A DNA stretch of 64,000 nucleotides from contig OY783220.1 of assembly GCA_963678705.1 (NCBI GenBank), positions 9,879,001-9,943,000 on the forward strand. Direction: 5' to 3'. Positions 11,913 through 24,449 of this stretch are shown here, in pieces (the stretch's first letter is position 1; each line of letters starts with the position of its first letter). The notes below the pieces were generated by a model. It searched no databases. It was given only the letters and a program-made list of their open reading frames with translations, and was not told where the DNA came from. This DNA is from Panorpa germanica. Its lineage: Eukaryota > Arthropoda > Insecta > Mecoptera > Panorpidae. The position numbers and the translations under genes are program-made.

Positions 11913-14019
11913 CTGTGTTTACAGTTTTACTGCGTATAACTATACGCCCAATTTGTAACCTTTGTCTGTCATTTCCACAGGTTTTTGACATCACACCTCT
12001 AGTCAATGATATTTACCATTGAATAGAAAAATTAACTGTATACATTTGTTTGCTCCCAATAATCACTGTTTAGTTTAACCAGGAGTTAATTAAAATAAAG
12101 AGAAACAGTTGTTTTACTTGAATTCTTGAATGATACCATATAAGTTGTCAGAGCTGAGCAGAGCAGCAAACAAATCTTTTGACAGCGGGAGACGTGACAT
12201 TTCTAGTACATACATTGTTTGTTAAACGGTTGCTAACTAAACTTTACTGATATTTATCCTGAGGGATGAATAATTCTTGTGGGGGTTTGTAACATTGTGC
12301 GAGTGCGAATATGTAGATCTATGTGTAGGTAGGATGTGTTTGTAGGCTTTGTTTCACACACACATGACAGCTATATGGAAACCAGCGCCATTGTTTATTT
12401 ACGCGTATGGGTTCGTTGATTGTTGTTACATACAACTGTAATTGTTTATAAAAATGTAAATAATTAATAGGTAATTAACTATTAAAGTTGTATGGTATTT
12501 ACAGACATTGGACAGCATATTGTGACATCATTGTGGAAGCCTTGATATGTTTCTAAAAATGTGCAAATGTATAAAATAATATTCCATACGTTTTCTAAAA
12601 CGCGTCATAGTTCTGAGGCAGCAGGGGCGAGAGGAATTACTCTATTAATAATTCAAACATTTCCACTGTTAGAATTTATGATAGGAAAACAGAGACTTAG
12701 TGGAGGATTCATTCGAAAAGGTTTCTAAATGCTTTTATGCCCTCCTATATGTTTAAGTCAATACAATATATTCCTAAAAACATTCGTTAGCAGCGCCTAA
12801 CAGCGCGCCTCTTTCTAGAGAGTTCCCTTTTATATTTTTAATATCATAAGTAAACAAAAATCATTCAAAAAATAAATACTTCCTTTGAATGAAAAATAAT
12901 ATTGACTTGTTTGAGAAAACGATACAAAAAGAAATAACAAAAGATTTATATAGTCAAAGCTTAAAAAATATTACCATAAAAAAATAAATACCAATCACGA
13001 ATGTACGAATCCCGAATGGAAATGAAAACGGAATAGTTAGTCGAAGGAATTCGTCATCGAATCGTGCATTTCGGGTAGGAAGTAGTTATCAAATGGAGTC
13101 GAACCCGATATCAATTTCCATTAGTCGCTATTTTGAAAATAAGGTTGTAAATAGTTATTTTAGTTTAGTTCGAAAACTGTAACTGCTACAAAAATTTTGT
13201 GAAGTAACTTTTTGTAGATAATAATATTGACTACAACTTTTATTAATAACTTTTGGTTGTAACTTTTATAACAAAAAAGTTATAAGCATAAGTTTTAAAT
13301 TATATGTACTATAACAGTGCAGTCTGTTCTATTTCTTTACTTATAACTTTTTCAATGTAAAAGCTACAACAAAAAGATGTAAATAAAAGTTGTAGATAAT
13401 ATCATTTATTACAAAATGCTTTTTACAGAATTTATAAATGAGTTTTAGTTTCCAAGATATACAAAAAATACTGTTTTAAATCAAGTTTTGACTAGATGAA
13501 ACAAGATCGATGAATTTCTCGGGCTACGAGAAGGGAACATTTCAACAATACCAGTAACGAGGTTGAATAGGAAAAGAAAAATATTTTTTATTAATTTATT
13601 TATTTACAAATGTGAAAAAGTAAAGAAAAGATATTACAACTGAAATTTAATTATAAATTTTATTTCTCTGAAGCTGAAATTAAAAAAGTCTTGTAAAAAA
13701 AAAAGTTTGATAAAAATGATTTGATATTTTATGGAAAGGTGGTTCTATATTAATAAATGTAAAGTGTAGAGTCAACACTTAGAAACTAAATTAAAGATTC
13801 TAGGTTGTCGAAGATGATTAGTAAAAATTAATTACGATTTTATGAACAATGGCGCTACCTACATATATTCTTTATAGACGAAACTTCTATATTTTTACAT
13901 TTACTGGTCCGTTATTTTGCATAAACTTACCTATTTAAATTATATGAAACGATTATCCTAATGAGGGTCTCTTTCTATTTATATATCTGTCCTTTTTCGA
14001 CGTAATTTTTTCTACGATC
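11913..14019. other. Unassigned AT-rich sequence
   Basis: 13140-13460 is rich in imperfect copies of TACAACTTTT / TGTAGATAAT, similar in wording to the interior of the MITE at 38757-39128, but no ends could be placed. Confidence 0.3.
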
Positions 14020-14290
14020 TCTATTACTCTGGTTTCTTCCTCTTCGGTTATTATCACTTACTCTTATATTACTTCTTCGTTCTACCGCATCATTTTCATT
14101 TCTGTTTCTTCATTCCATTGCTTTCCTACTACTTATAATCTTTACCCTTCTTCCTCTGACTTTATTTTGTGATCTCTTGCTCTGAAAGAACACGTGCTCT
14201 GTTTTTTCTTCATTGTTTTTATCTTCCTTTGGTTACTCTAATTTAAAGTCTCTATTCTTTCTCTCTCTTCTCTAGTTATTCGTCGTATTT
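14020..14290 (-). repeat. Polypyrimidine (minus-strand purine) tract
   Basis: Rich in TTC, CTT and TCT. Probably a diverged reverse-orientation copy of the polypurine family; the GTGG..GCGGA core was not found. Confidence 0.3.
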
Positions 14291-14328
14291 CATCACACAA
14301 GAAAAGGGGGGCAAGTAAAACAAAACTC

Positions 14329-14915
14329 AATGGGCTTGTGTCCTCATTTTTTAATGGTCGATTTTTCAATTGTTGATTGAAATTGATGTTAATAAATGTG
14401 TATTGGCGTGTCTATTTTATTAAATATCTAAATATTGACGGAGATATAGCAATTAAAAGTTTGAATTGTAGTTTTAGCGCTAGAAATGGTCGGCCATATT
14501 TGTATGACGTGAAATGCATTGTATACGTCAGTTATTTGTTGAGTAGGTCAGTGATGTGGTAATGTTTTGTAGCTATTGGTAGTCAAATAATCAAATCAAA
14601 TCAAAGAATAATAAGTTTTTATTTAATTTAACCCTGTTACGGCAGACATAATATTGAAATTTGATTGTTCCTTGAAATAGTTGTGAATAATATTTGAAAT
14701 ATAAATACATATAGCAGAGATTTATGAGCTGTAAAGTTGGCAGCGATTGTGATGTCACATGCATTTGGAATGTATACAACATTTTTTAATTGTTAATATC
14801 TCTTAACATATAAGAAGTTATTAACAAATAATTGAACACTTGAGGTTCTAGTAACCCACTTTATCAATATATAGTACACTTTTATAGAAATTAAGACATA
14901 GAACACAAGGTCATT
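14329..14915 (+). mobile_element. TIR-1 family element, copy 1 (587 bp)
   Basis: Starts AATGGGCTTGTGTCC and ends with the degenerate inverse GAACACAAGGTCATT. The interior shares GCGCTAGAAATGGTCGGCCA, GTTACGGCAGACATAATATT and ACCCACTTTATCAATATATA with five other copies. It lacks the hairpin segment present in some copies. No protein encoded; a short ORF at 14377-14562 is spurious. Confidence 0.75.
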
Positions 14916-15416
14916 CCATACGTTTGCAAGTCTCAACTTGCAGCAGCGATGTATCCCGCTAGCACATGAATTTCATTTATTGCTTAACCTAAAATAATGA
15001 AACGTACTACAGTTGAAATACTTAAACGGGACTACAACAGCTACCTTACACGCGCTAATGGTCTCACCCTGGTCTTATTCAATCTGTTTCCAGCGGTCTT
15101 TTTGTTATCTGATTCGGATCCGTTGCCATCCCATCCCAATGCCATCTAAATTAGTTGGGCTATCTACTTTCATTGGAAACGTAGGCACAAAAACCGTTGA
15201 AACAGTAGGGTTCGTGCCTGCGTCATGTCATTAAGAGTTAATGCCCTTTTTTAACAAACCAATTGTTCTCTTTTTGCCAGTCACACAAACCTGGGAAAAA
15301 ACCCCGTTAACATGTTGAAAGGAAACGAAAACAACAAAGTTTTTGAACAACTATTGATATGGAATGGTTCCCTCAGTTCTGTTAACTTACATATGTGTGT
15401 TTTGCGTTTTATTTAG
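14916..15416. other. Spacer between two direct TIR-1 copies
   Basis: An open stretch at 15013-15234 has no recognisable family. Nothing else supported. Confidence 0.35.
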
Positions 15417-16117
15417 AATGGGCTTGTGTCCTCATTTTTTAGTGCTTGATTTTTCAATTGTTGATTGAAACTGATGTTAATAAATGTATATTGGCATGAC
15501 TATTTTATTAAATATCTAAATGTTGACAGAGATATTGCAATTAAAATTTGAATTTTTAGCGCTAGAAATGGTCGGCCATATTTGTATGACGTGAATGCAT
15601 TTTACCGTCAGTTATTTGTTGAGTAGGTCAGTGCTGTGGTAATGTTTTGTAGCTGTTGGTAGTCGAAATAATCAAATCAAGTCAAAGAATAATAAGTTTT
15701 TATTTTATTTAACCCTGTTACGGCAGACACAATATTGAAATTTTATTATTCCTTGAAATAGCTGTAAATAATATTTAATATTTTGATATATAAATACATG
15801 TACCAGAGATTTATAAGCTGTAAGGTTGGTAACCTGTAAACTTGCTAAAGTTCTATCTTGAATATGCTATCTCTTTTACTCTCTGTTGTATACAAGTTAT
15901 AGCAACTAGCGGTTGTGATGTCACATGCAGTTTGAATGTTGTCCAACGTTAAATCCCTTTAATAATTAAAGAGAAAAAATCAGTTTTTTAATTATTAATA
16001 TCTCCTGAAATATAAAGAGTTATTAAAAATTATTTGCACATTTGAGGTTCTAGTAACCTACTTTATCAATATATAGTACAGTTTTTTAGAAATTTAGACA
16101 TAGGACACAAGCCCATT
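15417..16117 (+). mobile_element. TIR-1 family element, copy 2 (701 bp, both ends)
   Basis: Best-preserved ends: AATGGGCTTGTGTCC at 15417 and GGACACAAGCCCATT ending 16117, a perfect 15-bp inverted repeat. Includes the extra hairpin segment near 15860-15910 with eroded arms. No clear target duplication (flanks ATTTAG and AGAGAG). Confidence 0.8.
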
Positions 16118-16880
16118 AGAGAGGTGCAAGGTGTAACTATGAAATGAGTAAATAAACTGTGTTTTCAACTCTTTCAGGGACCGACAATTCTGGGTTAAAT
16201 ATATCGACAAAGAAGTTATCAAGATTGCATCTACCGTCCGTTATGTTAAAAATATTTCTTTAAATTCAAATACCGTTTAATTCCCAAACGTAGTAAATTT
16301 AAATTTAATTCTGTTTTTCCAAAGTCCCGCTAGATCGCAGCACATTTGGGATTTGGAGAAAGGTTCTTACTTTGTAAATGCATGTAAAATGCATTTGAAT
16401 TCGTTTGCGCCATAAATATTTATATATAAACTCTCTATAAAACGAAAAGATACCATTTTTACTTGAAACTGGTATAAAATATTGGATCGAAACAGAATAA
16501 CCGGAACCGGAACCAATAACTACATTTTCACACAGTACATGTAAAATATTTAAATTTTAGTTTTTATGTTTTGTTGAGGAATACTCTTGTAAGTTTTATC
16601 CTCGATAATAAAAATGAAACAGAATTTGGTTAGTTTTCAGCATGTATGTATTTTTAGTGTTACATACTTACACGATCTTAGATGAAGAAAAATACGCGTA
16701 GCTTTTGAATTCGGAGATGGAAAAATCACACTTGAAGTCTACTTTCAAATATACTGCTATAAGTATATAAAATAGAACTGCTTTATTATATTTTCCCGCT
16801 TTGTTAAAACTGTTTAAATATATAAAACTTATTTGGTGTTCTCCGCTGCTTTATTCCAAAGCTAACAATTGGAGGTGTCG
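16118..16880. other. Unassigned AT-rich sequence
   Basis: A short GGAACCGGAACC repeat lies near 16502-16513. No gene seen. Confidence 0.35.
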
Positions 16881-17440
16881 TTTAATTGAATATGACTATA
16901 GGGGCAACTTATCTTTGAACTTTTTTTAATGAATTTATCAAGAAAATTCCTGTAGCAACAAATAAAATTGTTTTGGCTAAGTGAATATATAAAATGGTGC
17001 AAGTGAGGTAGAGAGTATAGACGAAAGAAGAAGAAAAAGGGATAACAGAAGAAAGGATATGAACATTGAATACAAGAAAGTGTCTTTAAAAGGAGAGACA
17101 TGAATATGAAATAGTGATAGAAATGAGATTGGAAAAGAGAAGTAGGTAAAAGTAAAAAGCGAAGTATGATTGAGTGAGAGGAACAGAGAAGAATGAAGAA
17201 ACGGAATAAGAAAATGAAGGGAATTTGTGTGTAGCAGAAATTAAATCAACAAATGAAAGAAGATTCAGAAGAGAAAATAAAGATATGTAAAGATATTGCA
17301 AGAAAGGAGAAGAATCGTGGAGAAAAATCAAAAGAATTCAAGGTGGGAACTGTAGAAAGAAAAGAAAGAAAGCGGAAAGTAGAATGAAGAAGTAAGAAAC
17401 GTAACCGAAGGGAGAAAAGAACAGAAATTAGTATCAAAAT
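16881..17440 (+). repeat. Polypurine dispersed repeat
   Basis: A GA-rich tract of about 550 bases with elements such as GTGTGTAGCAGAAATTAAATC at the place of the shared GTGG..GCGGA core. It is the longest such tract in the left half. Overlapping minus-strand ORFs rich in F, S and L are explained by base composition. Confidence 0.45.
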
Positions 17441-18522
17441 GTATTATTTTAAGAGTTATGTTGAGAGATTTGTTTTTAGTTTCAGAGAGGATTAAAATAT
17501 GTATGCTGAAATGAAATTATGCATATTTAATGTTTTCTGAAATAGCCTTGGTTACACCTCGACGTTCTGTAAGTTAGTGACAACCAAATAAAAATGTTTA
17601 AGAGTAATTTATGAGATACTAATTCAAAAGATGCTGCTACTACACCAATCATATTTATGAGTAATTTTATATTAGTTGTGCAAAGTTTTAACATTTCTGA
17701 TTTATTATGAAAAATTAGTCGGTAAGAAATTCTTCTGGAAACCATAAATGTGTACCCTTTATCTCAATGCGGTATTTACTTTTCTTATTGAATAAATCTG
17801 TTCAGTAATCGTACAGTATATGTTCTTTTGTTAAACTGACATGTACGTTAACTTGAAAATCGTTCACTGAAAATCCTCCAGAGATTAGTAAGTTAGCGAA
17901 CTTTTCTGATATCTACAATACGTGACGGACTGTGAAGCTGAAACGAAATAGGGGTTTTGTGTTTCCCGGTTTCCCAGTTTCCTCTAACCATCTCCTTGTC
18001 CTTTTCCTTACAATCAGATTTATACTGCTAACTATATACATTTTTATAAACTTTGTGGTAAAGGGTTGTTCCAAAACCACTTCCAAAATAGTTACACAAA
18101 GTTAGGCTATGCTTAGGTTTAGGGTTGGTCTTGCTTGCTAGTCTAAAACTTCTTCAAACATTCTATCTATCTTCCTGCCGGCACGTGTAATATATTATAT
18201 GCTCCAGCGTTATTTCATGCGCTTAGAGATGATAGATAATGTACGAGTACGACTTAGATATTTACCACTACAAAGACTTGAGCTAATTAAGTTTTTATGC
18301 GGAAGTAATTTAGGTTTCATACGTAAGGATTAAATGCTTATAAAGATCTGTAGCAGAACAGATAGTAGCTCAGAGACCGCGGTCTTTTCCAGAAAGCTTT
18401 CAGACGTTAACCCTGCTCCCTCCAAATTTTTCCTGAAATAATAATTATTACATATTTTTTATTATATATACTTCATTACACAAATTTTGTTTTTGTAAAA
18501 GTACACACAGAATTAAATTCTT
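17441..18522. other. Unassigned sequence
   Basis: No gene, TIR or RNA recognised. The minus-strand open stretch at 17527-17745 has no family. Confidence 0.35.
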
Positions 18523-19041
18523 AAGTATCATTTTCACTCAATGCTTTAATTTAATTTTGGATTTTATATTTAATTTAAATTGTTTAGCATATGGCAATAC
18601 GCGTAGTCATTCACAGTACTGTTTTTAATTTAATTTATTTTTTAAGTTTTCTTAGTTTTTTAGAACCTTACAAGGTCCAATGTTTTAACTTATGAAAAAC
18701 TGTATTATATTATAACCTCCAAAATGTAACAATCTGTCAAAATGCAGTAGGATTTACTTTTAAAAGAAGTTTAATGTCAGTTTTTGAAAAATATAGAAGT
18801 GAAAACAATTTCTATTACTAATTGTTATTAAAAATAGCAATTTTAATTATTTCACATACAATTTTGTCGAACTGTCAAAATTTATATTACTAACGATGCA
18901 TACGCACCAACTAAATTAACTAAACTTAAATTAAAACACAAATGTGAAAAGGAATGCTTAAAAGAGAACCTGAAATCTAGATTACAGTATTAAATAAAAA
19001 CAGTAAATTAAATATCAAAACAGTGAGTGGGAATAAGGCTT
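18523..19041 (+). mobile_element. R2 element, copy A (519 bp)
   Basis: Begins AAGTATCATTTTCACTCAAT and ends CAGTGAGTGGGAATAAGGCTT, imperfect inverted ends. Shares TATTATATTATAACCTCC, AATCTGTCAAAATGCAGTAG and ATTTATATTACTAACGATGC with the other copies. No coding capacity. Probably a non-autonomous DNA transposon; superfamily unknown. Confidence 0.7.
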
Positions 19042-20015
19042 CACTCTCTTTGCTCTCGACTACGGTTTTATCAAATAAGTTATTGGTAATGTAATTATTT
19101 TGTTCTAGATTTAAATTTCAGTCAACGAAGTGGTTTAATTTCACTTTTAGCATATTTTCATGAAGTAGGAAGTGTAAGACAGAAATGTCAGAAATGTAGA
19201 AGTGTAAGATAGGTAGTATATAAATATTAAAAACTTTGTTTAATTTTAAATAAAAATAGCGGCAGGTTAAGTATCAGAGAAATGTGTTTTTTAAAAAGTA
19301 CAATGATTTTTTAGTTAATAAATTACTAATAAATATTAATAGATATTATTAACTAAAAATAATTCAAATATTTAATGAAATTAAATTAAACTAGCATGTT
19401 TATTTATTTTGTTGGTGTAAACGCTCTTTATGCAACAGCGGATTATTAAATAATTTATAATATTTACGCAACATTAACTTTCATTCGATCATATGTAAAA
19501 TCATTTATTTAATACATTAAATTTAATTTGAAATGACCATTGTTGTTAGCCATTCCATCTAGTTAAAATTCTAATTACGTAATAGATAATATAGTCCAGT
19601 ACATTTAGAATTTGAACTCATAATGATTTATTACAATAGTTATTTTTTTAGTTAGAAACGTTCGAGTATAATAAAGATACAAATGAATGTAAAAATAAAG
19701 AGTTAAGATAGAGGAGATAATGAGAGGAAGCAACGAACCCTACAAACAATTTGTCGTATCTTAGCAATCTCGTATCAGAGAGCGGTTAGACAGTGTTCGG
19801 GAGAACATATGTGATAGTACTGGGTAGTACCACGACTTGCACCTCGGCAAACCTCGTTTGGAACGTATTAGGAAGACAATCAGAGGGGGTACGGAGCGTT
19901 TCAGCCGGTGCAGACATGCTGATGTAATGTCTCATTGATATCTAATAGGATTCCTATCACCATTCAGAGTGATACGATTCGCATCTAACTGGATTTCGAT
20001 CAAAATTGTTTGTAG
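19042..20015. other. Unassigned sequence
   Basis: 19730-19990 is less AT-rich than its surroundings but shows no ORF or recognisable RNA fold. Nothing supported. Confidence 0.35.
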
Positions 20016-20200
20016 GGAAGGGAAGAGGTGAATGGGGGAGTAGAAAGAAGAAAAAAGGAAATACAGATAAAGGGAATATAGAAGTAAAGTGAGAGACGGA
20101 TGGCACAGTGAAAGAAATGAAGAATGTTTAATTTACCAGGGAAAAGACAATAGAGGAGACGATGAGAGGACAGGAGAAATAAGAAGATGTTCTATTTATT
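20016..20200 (+). repeat. Polypurine dispersed repeat, short copy
   Basis: Purine-rich tract starting GGGAAGGGAAGAGGTGAATG and running through GAAAGAAGAAAAAAGG. It resembles the start of the copies at 21025 and 51475. Confidence 0.4.
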
Positions 20201-20776
20201 TTACGGTTATAAAAGTTATTTAAAAAATTTCACTCTAAAAAATCATGCAATCAGTATATCAGTATGGAACTTTGTCTAGTTATGTAAAACGTTAAAATAA
20301 ACAAGAAAAACAAAGAAAATCTTAAGAATGATTTATTTCTAGGTTCCAGCGTATCTTCTACTAATTTTACTGGACTAATATATAATACTCGTATGATTAA
20401 ACATTTAAATACATGAGGTTATGACGTCACAGTAATTTGCTGCAGTATTGCTTTGGCATATTAATTATAACAAAGTTAATGATACAGACTACGCTACTGA
20501 TAGATTTAAATAAGTAAATGAGGCGTTCCAAAATATAACTTCTACTTTTACTTTTATATTTTTCTTATTTATGTGTATATGTCAGAGAATTCTGTCTTAA
20601 TAACCGGAACGGAATAACCCTCCACTTTGGATGGACAACACTTTTTCCGTATTATGAACCAAGTCTTAATTTCTTTAAAACTACTATCCTAATTAAAATG
20701 TTGGCGACGGGCGTAATTTTTTTATAAAGTTGATAAAGGCAACAACTTTTAAATGTGTTTACATATCGTGACTGTC
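20201..20776. other. Unassigned sequence
   Basis: No gene seen. TGGCGACGGGCGTAATTTT near 20702 precedes the minisatellite and may belong to the same element. Confidence 0.3.
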
Positions 20777-20853
20777 TTTTTTTACCGTGGCGGTACTTTT
20801 TTACCGTGACGTTCCTTTTTTACTGTGCCGATGTTTTTTTATCGTGACGGCCA
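20777..20853 (+). repeat. ~19-bp minisatellite, core TTTTTTACCGTGACG
   Basis: Four variant units: TTTTTTACCGTGGCGGTAC, TTTTTTACCGTGACGTTCC, TTTTTTACTGTGCCGATG and TTTTTTTATCGTGACGGCC. Related units occur at 55083-55150. Confidence 0.75.
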
Positions 20854-21024
20854 GAATTTCCTCAACGCCCCCTTTCCAATTTTTAATTTCTAATTTAAAA
20901 AAGTGTTACTATTAAACAGCGTAATACACCTGCCAAATTTCAACTTTCTATCTTTTACGAATGAAAAGTTATAGAACAATAAGTAAAGATAATTTTTTTA
21001 GTTTTTCCACATATTGGCCAGCTA

Positions 21025-21460
21025 TTAAAGGGAGGCAGTGAAGGAAAGAGGTGGATGGCGGAAATAGTAAGAAGGAAAGAAAAAACAGGAGAAGAAATAA
21101 GTTGATGGCTGGGTTGCACAAGGAACAGGAAGAGAAAGGAAGTACTAAAAGAGGCAATGAAGGGAAGCAGGAGAAAGAAAGAAGTAGCGAGGAAACAGGT
21201 AAACTTCAGCCCAGAAAAATAGACTAGGGAATAGACCAGTACAGAAGGAAGACTAGGAAAAATGAAGGAAGAGAGTCAAGAGAAGAAGAAGCAGAAAGTA
21301 CGTTTGGAGATAAAAAGGTCTAGAATAATGTAAATTTAATTGTCTGCGAAGTGACCGTCGTCCATATATAAAATCCAGTTATCTGGTCCAGCTCGTTATC
21401 TAGTTTGCATGGGGAACATGAAGAGAGAGGGTCAAGAGAAGAAGAAGCAGAAAGCACTTT
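21025..21460 (+). repeat. Polypurine dispersed repeat with an internal duplication
   Basis: Contains GAGGTGGATGGCGGAAATAG near 21048, the clearest core copy. The phrase GAGTCAAGAGAAGAAGAAGC near 21272 recurs as GGTCAAGAGAAGAAGAAGC near 21430, each followed by AGAAAG, so part of the tract is duplicated about 160 bases apart. Minus-strand ORFs here are base-bias artefacts. Confidence 0.5.
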
Positions 21461-22540
21461 TTGGAAGTACTAAAAGTCTAAAATAATTTTTTTTTAGTTT
21501 TAATAAATAAATTAAGTTTAGTTTTAGGAAAATAATTAGCTTTAAATAAAATTAGTAAGTTTAGTTTTAAGGCTGAATTGTTAAGATAGGAATGAAATGT
21601 AATAAGAAATAGAATACGGTAGATTGTAAAGCTGAAAGGCACACACAATTAACAATAAAATAAGTAAAGAATATTTTTTTAGTTTTTCCACAACCAATGG
21701 TTTCCAGGTAATTCAGGAAAAAATCCGAGGACGCCAGAAGTTTCTTTCTTTACATTCCCCAACTTTTATTTAAGTATTTTTTTGTTTAAATATTGTTAAT
21801 GTTAAACAGTTAATAATTTGAAATTTACTTTTAAAAAACTCATTTATTGACTGTATCTATCTCTTCATACTTGATGAGTACAATTTTATAATCAAAGTAA
21901 AACGAACTGCTTTTTTTTACAAAAAATTCAATTTAAAGTTTTCTATTTGAAATACAAAATCACCATTACACATTTAAAATAACAAGTAAAATTTACTTTG
22001 AAAAGAGAAGGTATATATATCAGCCTATCTCCCTCATTTAATGAACATCTCCCAACGAAATTATAAAAGAATTCAATGAGAATTACATATTCTAAAAAGA
22101 ATCCTCTAGATTATCTGAAGTGCTGGTACATACGTAACATTTCCCGTATCCGTAACGACAGATTCAGTGTCATTCTCAGCTGGAATCCTCCCTTATTCCT
22201 TCATCTCTTTAACCTACCTTTTCCATCAGTCTCGTTCCGTTGACAATCATTCTTTTCAGGCTCTGATAGTCGCTATCTGGCTAACGACATCACATTACGC
22301 ACCCGGCCCATTCGCATAGCGCCCACATTAAATGAAATGTTTCCGATCTAATAACAAAAGGTTTTTCGTTGTTTTGGGTTCAGACTTTATATGAAATTTA
22401 CTATGCAATAGGAATATGATGTTTACAATTCATATGCTTTTTAGGTTCATGTTTAATTCATATTTTCTGATAAATAGAATAGTAATAGACCTACTAGTAG
22501 TAATGGAGGTCTAAAAGGTTCCTTAAGGTACACATCCACA
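21461..22540. other. Mostly unassigned; one shared repeat segment at 21690-21740
   Basis: 21699-21737 is the reverse complement of 55190-55226 with few differences (GGTTTCCAGGTAATTCAGG, then AAATCCGAGGACGCC), so part of an element like that at 55 kb lies here in the other orientation. Confidence 0.5.
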
Positions 22541-23560
22541 GATCATAATGGAATTATCCATTGTTTGTAAATTACATAAGTAACGTCACTAAAACTGCTG
22601 TAACTTGTAAAGTACTGGTCGGGATATCACGAAATTTTGACACACTCTGTGTGGACACTACATTTTTCGAGTCATGGTGTGTGCACTAGATCTTTGAGGG
22701 AACAGTTGAGTTTTTCGAGTTTTATAAGCTCTAAAAGAATCTGAAAAAGTACTACATTACTTTTTAAAGTGTCTACTACATGGTCCAGAACTTGCCAAAG
22801 TCCAAAGTTTAAATCCGTTGTTAATAAAAATTCACAAATAGTGAAAAACGCGAAAAAACGGAATATTGTTAAAAAATTCATAACTTTAGAACAAACAAAT
22901 ATTAAGAAAAACGGTTTTAGACTTTTTTATCTTAGACTATAAGCTTTCAAAAGAATGTAGTGTCTTTGGCGTGAGCTCTAAAAAGTTGAACTATTTGTGC
23001 ATCTGAAAGTGTGGAATATTTTACGGATTCAGGCATGTCATAATAAATATGTCAAAATAAGTCTTTATTGATGAAAATACAAAAGTTATGAAATAATAAT
23101 TAATATTAGTTAATTATAATCAGTTTCTAAAAGAGAATTTATGGCGTGTAACCGTTGAATTGTCATCCATCTTCAAAAACTTATTGTAGTAAAAAGATGA
23201 ACTAATAAAAAAAAATCTATGTATATAATCTAAGAAATAATATATTAAATTACATAAAACATTTATTTTAATCATGAAACTGTAAAATAACGAGTCACTA
23301 ACATTGGAAAATAATAACGTCGTTTGTACACTGACCCTTTTAGGGAACTTGCCCTTGCCTGTAAACTGCCAGATCCGGACGCTGCTGGATTTTTTAGAGG
23401 GCATAGGTGAAGCGCGCTCTGTACTCATGAGAGAGAAATAGGAGTTTGAAATGTTCCTTAAAAGACCCAGTGTACACACGCAGGGTTAAAATTGCCAATA
23501 GTGGCGCCATCTATATGTCATCCTACGAACTATTACAGTAGTGTATTCACCATCTAACAT
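22541..23560 (+). repeat. Dispersed repeat R7, diverged halves
   Basis: 22560-22650 matches the R7 left half (GTCACTAAAACTGC, GGTCGGGATATCACG, TTTTGACACA). 23488-23560 matches the right half (GCCAATAGTGGCGCCATCTA, TATGTCATCCTACGAAC). The sequence between is not in the other copies. The 119-codon minus-strand open stretch at 23120-23479 shows no family. Confidence 0.45.
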
Positions 23561-23978
23561 CTACTACAAATTTCTATAGATTTTTATCTGCAAAGTCTCG
23601 CATTGTATTTTGAGTCGTGATATTCCACAGACTCCATCTAGACTAGAGTTATTTAATTATAAAGATCTTTAAAAACAAACATAAATTATTCATAAAATTT
23701 AATTATCTTTAATATTGCATTATAGCTGGCGCCACTAGGGACGAATTGAAAACCTCGTGAAGTTTATTCCGATGTTTTCATTATGAAGAGAAATGAAAAT
23801 AGTTTTCATAGAATTAATTTACAATCATGAAATATTTATAGGAAATTATTGAAACACTTCGTTTTGTAAAAATATTAAAACTTTTATAATTAAATAAAAA
23901 AGTTGTTAAATAGTTTAGAAAATTTACTAAAGTTTTTTTTTGTTTGAATATAAAAGTTTGTTCAAAGTAAAGTTTTTT

Positions 23979-24009
23979 ATTGAATGCACTCTATTTGAGT
24001 GCATTCAAT
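23979..24009. other. Perfect 13-bp stem-loop
   Basis: ATTGAATGCACTC and GAGTGCATTCAAT pair exactly around a TATTT loop. Function unknown; possibly the end of a small inverted-repeat element. Confidence 0.7.
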
Positions 24010-24449
24010 TGTTGAATAAAGTGTACTAGAATCTGCATATGTCATGTTGTAATGGGTTTTATATACGTAGGTAGGTAGTGCTCTTCAAATGCATATAAAT
24101 GAAATTCATGCTTCAATCGGGCAATAAAACTATGAACTTTACTCTTAGCAGATTTTTGAATATGCATTAGAATCTAACTTTGTTAACTTAGATATTGCCT
24201 CAGATGCTAGCTTACCACAAGCAAATTCCAATCATATATTATAATGCTACAAGCGAAAGTTTACATGTTTATTAGTTTGTTTGTTTATATGCTCCAGCGA
24301 TTCTTGAAAATCGCCATTTTCGTAGAGAAAATAATTCTTAATCTTTAAATATAAAAACGTTAATAACTTTGCACAAGATTGAGCTATTTAAACCATTCAA
24401 ACTTTTGTAGTCAGATAAATGTTCAAGCTTTATTTATAAGTGTTTTATA

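Noticed and set aside
15013-15234. 73-codon plus-strand ORF between TIR-1 copies
   Set aside because: No domain or supporting context.
16862-17437. Overlapping minus-strand ORFs rich in F, S, L and Y
   Set aside because: Same composition effect in the polypurine tract.
23120-23479. 119-codon minus-strand ORF
   Set aside because: No family, low-complexity hydrophobic tail, overlaps repeat R7 sequence.
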